From Ipomoea triloba (taxonomy: Eukaryota > Streptophyta > Magnoliopsida > Solanales > Convolvulaceae), in assembly GCF_003576645.1 (NCBI RefSeq), contig NC_044919.1, positions 13,063,725 to 13,127,724 of the forward strand: a stretch of DNA of 64,000 bases, written 5' to 3'. Shown here piece by piece: positions 58,201 through 64,000 of this stretch (the first letter of the stretch is position 1; each line of letters begins with the position of its first letter). A model generated the notes under the pieces. It was not told the DNA's origin. It did not search any database and was given only the letters and a program-made list of their open reading frames with translations. Made by a program: the position numbers and the translations under genes.

Positions 58201-59639
58201 ATATTCATTTTTTAAATGTGGGATTAAGGTTTTTACAAATCCTTCCAACTCCATTTTTCCTAACTATAATTTGATAATCAATTTCTAATTTACTCGTTAT
58301 GAGCGTAAAATATTAAATATATGAAATTAAACTTTTCATCATTTAGGATAACACGAAGTCACTTTAACCCAACTCAAATTAGAAGTAGACCCTACTGAAA
58401 ATTATACCACAAAATGAGCATAATTCAACATTTCAAATTAATGTTAATCACAAATGTGAAGTTTGTATTGAGGCAAAATTAACTAAAACTATTTATTGTT
58501 TTAAATCAATTGAAATACATATAGAACAACTTGAATTAATCAATAGCTATGTATGTGATTATAAATCAATACACATGAGATGTGGTAATAAATTTTTTAT
58601 TACCTTTATCGATGATGACACCCATTATTGCTACGTGTATTTGCTTAATTAAAATCAAAAGTGAAGTCGTTTATAAATTCATATATTCTCTATAAGAATG
58701 AATTGGAAACAACCTTAATAGAAAAATTTAAAAAGTTAGAAGTAATAAAGGTGGTGAGTATTGATGTAGGATTTTTTTTTACGGTGAGTACGGGTCATAT
58801 GTTAGCTTTCTGAGATTGGGGGTTATGGCACGTAGTATACTAGTATGCAATTACAAACAACTAGTCACAAGTCTTAGGAAATTAACAAGAAGCTAAGCAA
58901 TATCAAACAAGATGGACTAAACACATATAAACAAAAGATGAACACGAAACAAGGAAATATGACTTAAGCTAGCGAGCATTATCTTCTAGATGCATAACAC
59001 AACCTAAGAATTGGGGAAAAATCACACAACCAACGAATTGAGAGGATGGAAGTAGGAATCCTAGTCTATACATACGCTACTCTCGTGATCAATAAACAAG
59101 ATTAGAACAAAAAATTGTCCCACTCTCGTGATACATCAACCCCAAGTTACGTTCTACAAGCACACAAAGCCTCAAAGCCCCCCAATTTCTCTTATTTTCA
59201 TAGAGAGAAATTGGGTTTATGCAAGGAGTAGCTTGGAATCTTGATCAACTCTTGTTGTAGCAAAATATTCCTCCAAAATCATGCTAATGAATGTTATAAA
59301 CCAAACATTAACAAGATACAAACACAAATCCTTCATAAACTAACTCAAGAACCCTAGGTATTGGGCAAAAATCCCCTTTATGCAATAATCAAGAATATAA
59401 CATCAAGATAGAAAATGAAACCCTAACTCTAATCCGTAAACTAATTACACACACATATTAAACATAAATATCACCAAAACAGAAGAATAAAGCATAAATA
59501 GCATAAAGAAAAGAGATAGAAAGAAATAAGAACTTATCTACTACGGAGTAATGCAAGAACAATTTCGAAATGTTGGAATCCAAGTTTCAAATCCTTAATT
59601 AGAAGCATCTAAAATGTTAAAGAACCTAAATCTAAGCTA
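58201..59639. other. No gene; retrotransposon-like non-coding sequence
   Basis: 58330-58420 faintly resembles the Copia LTR on the minus strand. From 58780 to 59640 the sequence has 'cacgagagt' motifs on the minus strand, also seen on the plus strand at 62093 and 62265, suggesting two inverted relics of the same long repeat. No open frame of recognisable family is present. Confidence 0.4.
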
Positions 59640-60364
59640 TACTTGTGGGCACGGGTAGAGGCAAGGGCGTGCCTGCCTATACTTGTGCCTACAGGGTTCT
59701 GTGCAGTATGTCTATCTTCTAGGCTATTTTTCACCCCTGAAAATTTTGAATTGGTGTTTATGATCTGCGACAAAGTTTTAGCCCTTCAAGTTGGCTTTCC
59801 CATGGCGCAAAACTCACTTGATTTGGACATTCCTACGCTGAGGTATCATCAATTTACTAACACGTCGACGTGCTGAGCAGAAAATGCAACTTCATGCCAT
59901 TTTGCTTCACTTTCGTCTTAGCTTTCTCAAAATGACCAAGACCATTGAAAAAGCCACTTTTTGGATCTCTTGAAAGTGTTTTAGCCATCTCCTTAGGCTT
60001 AATTTGGATCCCCTGAGAACACACCCCTAGGAGAAAACTAAGAATAAATCTCAGCTTTACATTATCTGTAAATTAAAATTCAACGGATCTGGTCAGATTT
60101 TTTAAAAAGGACGCGGTGGCTGCTTTTCATAATTATCATCAACTTCACCATGCAAACTTTAACACTTAAATATACAATCTTTAACAACTAAATATACAAA
60201 TCTGGTAAATTTTATAAAATCAATGAAAAAGTAATTTTAAAAAATAGGGAGGGATCTCAACCATTGATTAAATTCAGATCAACTGCTTAGAATGAGTGAA
60301 ATTTGAAAAAAAAAAAGAAGTGTGTCGTCTATTTGGTAAACTTATTTAAGTTAATATTTTTTTT
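59640..60364. repeat. Repeat inverted relative to 60855-60952
   Basis: 'cttctaggctatttttcacc', 'ctgaaaattttgaattggtg' and 'caaagttttag' at 59712-59785 are matched in inverted order by 'ctacaactttgttgaa' and 'gggtgaaaaatagtcg' at 60860-60915. The block also has 'gcaagggcgtgcctgcc', similar to 61516-61545. It is probably LTR-retrotransposon debris. No gene is supported (the 59643-59876 ORF has no resemblance to a family). Confidence 0.5.
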
Positions 60365-60850
60365 TACTTGGAGTACACATTTTCCTTCTTCAAGTGCATA
60401 ATTTCTCTTCTTCAAGTACACAATTTCCTTCTTCCAATGCACATTGTAATGTATATAAATATATTTTTACTTCAAGTACATAATTCCCATTCTTCGGGTG
60501 CACGCACATTTTTCTTCTTCAAGTGCATAATTTCTCTTCTTAAGTACATAATTTCCGTTCTTCGAGTGCATATTTTTCTTCTTCATGTGCATAATTTCTC
60601 TTCTTCAAGTGCGCAATTTCCTTCTTCCAGTGCACATTGTAATGTATATAAATATATTTTTACTTCAAGTACATAATTTTCATTCTTCGTGTCCACATTT
60701 TTCTTCTTCAAGTGCACATTGTAATGTATATAAATACGGAGTAAATATATTTTTACTTCAAGTACATAATTTCTCTTCTTCGAGTGCACATTTTTCTTCT
60801 TCAAGTGCACATTTTCCTTCTTCTAGTGTACATTGTAATGTATATAAAGA
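60365..60850. repeat. Minisatellite of 'ttcttcaagtgcacat' units
   Basis: Short units of about 20 bp (ttcttcaagtgcataatttc and variants) are arranged in a larger block that ends with 'cattgtaatgtatataaa' at 60442, 60636, 60718 and 60830. Because the repeat lacks stops in several frames, it produces long false ORFs on both strands. Confidence 0.9.
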
Positions 60851-60952
60851 ACTACAACTTTGTTGAAGACTATAAAAGCTAATTCAAATGTTTCAAGGGT
60901 GAAAAATAGTCGAAAAGTTCGACAAGCTGTGTAGGAAGACAACTCCGTCTGG

Positions 60953-61294
60953 TAGGGATGACAACGGGGCGGGGCGGGGCGGGGAGTATACTCCTCGTCC
61001 CCGTCCCCGTCCCCGGCGGGGATTTGAAAATAGTCCCCATCCCTAACCCTGCTGAAAATTAGGGGAGACGAAAAATTCCCGTCTCTAATTAATTTTTAGT
61101 CAGAAACTTAATTCTTATTTAAAAGAATTTATATATATATAAAGTAATTTCACTGTACTGCCACGGCTTTACAGTGGAATTACTAAGCTTAGTAATAAGC
61201 TTACTAAGCTTAGGAATTATAAGCTTACTAAGCTTAGGAATTATAAGCTTAGTAATTCCACTGTAATGCCGTGGCAGTACAGTGGAATTACTTT

Positions 61295-61354
<60 letters not shown>

Positions 61355-61497
61355 TAATGTTTTTTAATTATAATGATTCGGGGACGGAGTGGGGCGGGGA
61401 GGGGTATTCCCGGCCCCGTCCCCGATCTCCGATTCCCGAAATTTTTTCCTATTCCCGTTCTCGTTGGAGACAGTGACGAGGCACATTGTCATCCCTA
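60953..61497. mobile_element. hAT-type MITE, 545 bp, exact 8-bp TSD
   Basis: Both ends begin TAGGGATGACAA and are flanked by ccgtctgg (60945-60952 and 61498-61505). G-rich subterminal blocks ('ggggcggggcggggcgggg' left, 'cggggacggagtggggcggg' right) are characteristic. The centre contains a nested fold-back element and a (TA)n run (61298-61352). It carries no coding sequence. Confidence 0.9.
61143..61292. mobile_element. 150-bp fold-back element nested in the hAT MITE
   Basis: AGTAATTTCACTGTACTGCC at the left is mirrored by ggcagtacagtggaattact at the right. Nearly the whole unit is self-complementary, with repeated 'ttactaagcttaggaattat' in the loop. No target duplication could be assigned. 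Confidence 0.75.
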
Positions 61498-61505
61498 CCG
61501 TCTGG

Positions 61506-62263
61506 TGGGTACGCGTATAGGCACGCTCGTGCCTCTACTCGTGCCAACAATCCAGTAGGGCTTGTTTCCTGGGCACGGTTTGGCCGTGGATGTTCTCGTG
61601 CCCATGCCCATCCTCTGCAACACTTTTCTAAGACTTTTTTGCTTTGTTTTAAGGAATCCCCCCTCCCCCTCCTCCTCCCCCTCCCCCCAAAACACACCTT
61701 TCATTTCCCTTTCTTTTTCTAGTTAGGGTTAGCTCCAGAATAGCTTAGAATAAATTATTAGTTTCTCTCAATTTCAAAGCTCAAGAGCATTGCATATATT
61801 GGATTTCAAAGCTTTAATAGAGAAGTTCTTCTTACTCATCTCTCTATTTGCTTTCCATTTATGTTTTTAATGACTTCTTTAATATTGTGTATCTATTGTT
61901 ATATTATGAGTACCTAAGTGTTTTGGGACTAGGATTTAGTTTGATTTCTTGCTATTGATGCCTATATAAGTTATATTGCATAAAACGGATTATTTGAGTG
62001 TTCTAAGATTTGTTATGTGAGTTGAGATTGTTGTGAAATTGTGTATAATTTTTGGATCCCAATTATATGTTTTATTTGGGGTGTGTTTGTTGCTACGAGA
62101 GTAAAGCTTGTACACTAGCGAACCATGCATTCACACACTTTACGCCAAATACAAGAGTATTTTGGATGTTAAGGAGAATTTATGCCTTGTGTTCTTCTTT
62201 GGGCAACATTGGGTTGAATTGCCACGAAAATAGAATTTAAGGTGAGGTTGCAAGTCCAAAGAG
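61506..62263. other. No gene; retrotransposon debris
   Basis: Continues the repeat interrupted by the hAT MITE ('gcacgctcgtgcctctactc'). A C-rich stretch lies at 61659-61690. 62050-62280 carries 'gctacgagagta' motifs also seen on the minus strand near 59090. No coding domain is recognisable. Confidence 0.4.
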
Positions 62264-62640
62264 CTACGAGAGTAGTATCACACAAACCAATGTTTGCAAA
62301 TTCTCTTTAACCATGTTTGGAGGATCTACCATATATATATCTCCAAGTTCAAGATGCCTTAAATGTTTTAGCTCCCAAATTTTGGATGGCAAGTGAAGAC
62401 TGAAGAGTAGGTGCTCCAAGTGATGATTATTGATCAATGCTAGAAACAATAAGTGTTTGCAAAGTTAAATTAGTTGATGCTACATCATCAAGACTATCAA
62501 ACCATTGTGATAACGATATATATCTTTAAAAAAAAAAACAAATCATCTAAGGGCAATGTCACTCTTTTGAGAATTACATATTGCCTAAATTCTAAGATTC
62601 TTAGATGTTTGAAAAGTAAAAACCTTTCGAAATATCCCTG
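62264..62640 (-). pseudogene. NB-LRR resistance-gene fragment (leucine-rich repeats)
   Basis: NB-LRR proteins are intracellular immune receptors. Two minus-strand pieces show LRR text of the type found in Solanales R1-like receptors: FKHLRILEFRQYVILKRV then TLPLDDL (about 62620-62545), and LPSKIWELKHLRHLELGDIY then VDPPNMVKENLQTLV (about 62412-62280). They lie in the correct order but are separated by about 100 bp of non-matching AT-rich sequence with stops. No NB-ARC or coiled-coil domain is present in the window. Immediately upstream a Mutator-like element splits the locus. This is a broken fragment. Confidence 0.7.
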
Positions 62641-62651
62641 AAAGAAGAAAA

Positions 62652-63377
62652 CAATCGTTATACACTGCACCATGGTGCACATAGCAATGTGTACCACGTA
62701 CTTAAACGACGTCGTTTCGATGTTAGTGGACGCGGACGCGAATGACTACTGGAAATTCATTATCTATAATACACATAATCATTATCTAGAATACACAGAA
62801 CGTTTGTCTAGAATACACAGAATATTTGCCTAGAATACACAAAATATTGACACAAAATACACAGATGTTAGTAGACGCGGACGCGAATGACTCCAACGAA
62901 TTCATTATCTATAATACACATAATCATTATCTAGAATACACAGAACGTTTGCCTAGAATACACAGAATGTTTGCCCAGAATACATAGAATATTGACACAA
63001 AATACACAGAACTCATCTTCCTAACATTCGAATGCACATACACATCACAACTTATGTTAATAACATGAATACACAGAATATTGACACAAAATACACAGAA
63101 CCATCCTCCTAAACATTCGAATGCGCAAACACATCACAACATGTATTACTAACATGAATACACAGAACGGTTGTCTCGAATACACAGAACGATTGCCTAG
63201 AATACACAGAATGATTGCCTGGAATACACAGAATATTAACATAAATACAGAGATCGGCCGAAACGGGAAACGTGATTTCCAAAAAAACGGACGATTAGTT
63301 TACCATGCTCAAAACGACGTCGTTTACGTACGTGGTGCACATTGCTATGTGCACCGTGGTGCATGGTATAATTTGCC
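62652..63377. mobile_element. Mutator-like element, GGCAAATTATAC family, opposite orientation
   Basis: It runs from CAATCGTTATACACTGCACC to GGTATAATTTGCC and is flanked by gaagaaaa at 62644-62651 and 63378-63385. The TIRs carry 'tgcaccatggtgcacatagc' and 'aaacgacgtcgttt'. The core repeats 'aatacacagaacgtttgcct' many times, the reverse complement of the core at 37773-38498. Removing it brings the NB-LRR fragment next to sequence at 63378. It is non-coding. Confidence 0.85.
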
Positions 63378-64000
63378 GAAGAAAAGGGAGCGATGGACAA
63401 TTGAACTAAACAACACATGATAGTCCAAATTATATGAGCATAAACTTAACCAGCGACACGAATTTACAAATATGTCTAATGATCACCAAATACACTGTTA
63501 AGTATTTGCTGCACATAAAAGACCCTCTTTATGAGCTTCTTGTATGTAATTTTTTCCTCCGTCACTCCAAAAAAAAAATAAGTCTCGTTGACTTTTGGTA
63601 TTTCCATGCCCATATATGTAACCATTAAACGTAAAATAAAAACTAAATCACATTACAGGAAGGACTAACTAATTGGATTGATTGCAGGCTTTTAACGTCC
63701 CTATCGATGTCCAAATGCATTCTAGTGGTTTGTGCAAACTCGAGTTCACTACATAAATCGAGGTATAACTTAATCAAGATACACATTCAAAACAAGTAGA
63801 TATCCATTATTAATGGCATTGAATTCATCATTTGATATTTTGATGCATCCTTTGAAGCTGAATATGGCAGCTAACTCTTGATATCAAGAGTCCGTTTATG
63901 TTGTTCTCTCAACTATGAGGACAGCAGACGCTTCTCTTCTTCCTCCAGCCTTTTCAACCATGTCAATCCAAGATCACATCCTGCTCCTACAGCCATTTCA
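63378..64000. other. No gene identified at the window edge
   Basis: This is the upstream side of the NB-LRR fragment. A minus-strand frame entering from the edge (GLTWLKRLEEEEKRLLSS at about 63990-63930) looks protein-like, with an acidic-basic helix, but is too short to assign. The remainder of the stretch has stops in all frames. Confidence 0.35.

Noticed and set aside
60368..60866. Overlapping ORFs of 75-102 codons on both strands
   Set aside because: All arise from the stop-poor minisatellite unit; both strands being open is expected for this repeat.
61486..61722. Arginine- and proline-rich ORFs on both strands
   Set aside because: They lie across a repeat edge and a C-rich tract; no start context or family resemblance.

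Overview
The window is nuclear DNA of a flowering plant, most likely a eudicot. It is AT-rich, its genes carry introns, and it holds a plant-type glutathione peroxidase together with relics of plant gene families (sieve-element-occlusion, NIMA-related kinase, NB-LRR) in a dense bed of transposable elements. The species cannot be fixed from the sequence alone. There are no CRISPR arrays, operons or rRNA genes, and I recognised no functional tRNA gene. Two stretches contain N or homopolymer assembly problems (10290-10364 and 12707-12960).

Only one gene looks intact: a six-exon thioredoxin-type glutathione peroxidase on the minus strand (1873-4401). Its splice sites, reading frame and catalytic residues all join up into 217 codons. 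It has an N-terminal membrane anchor or signal and an unusual hydrophobic C-terminal tail. A SINE lies in intron 1 and a small inverted-repeat element in intron 4.

Layout: 1-1.9 kb holds a SINE and an inverted-repeat element. 1.9-4.4 kb is the peroxidase. 4.9-9.6 kb is nested DNA transposons, including a 1.25-kb Mutator-like element with an exact 9-bp target duplication sitting inside an older element. 11.2-11.8 kb is a frameshifted LINE-type RNase H. 13.1-17.8 kb holds two copies of a decayed NIMA-related kinase region. 18.3-19.3 kb is a complete non-autonomous hAT-like element. 19.6-22.8 kb is decayed Copia and LTR material. 23.5-32.0, 46.7-53.9 and 54.7-58.2 kb are three diverged copies of one segment carrying sieve-element-occlusion gene relics. 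32.3-38.8 kb is a decayed Copia element interrupted by a hAT in its RNase H and a Mutator-like element in its LTR. 40.5-45.5 kb is a ten-copy tandem array of a ~510-bp monomer. 58.2-62.2 kb is retrotransposon debris with a minisatellite and a hAT-type MITE. 62.2-62.7 kb is a piece of NB-LRR leucine-rich repeat next to another Mutator-like element.

Apart from the peroxidase, nothing here acts as a pathway. The window mainly records mobile-element history. Comparing the duplicated segments gives empty-site evidence that fixes the ends of several non-autonomous elements. A family with GGCAAATTATAC-type ends and an internal AACGACGTCGTT palindrome recurs across the window and is the best candidate for an undescribed element group.
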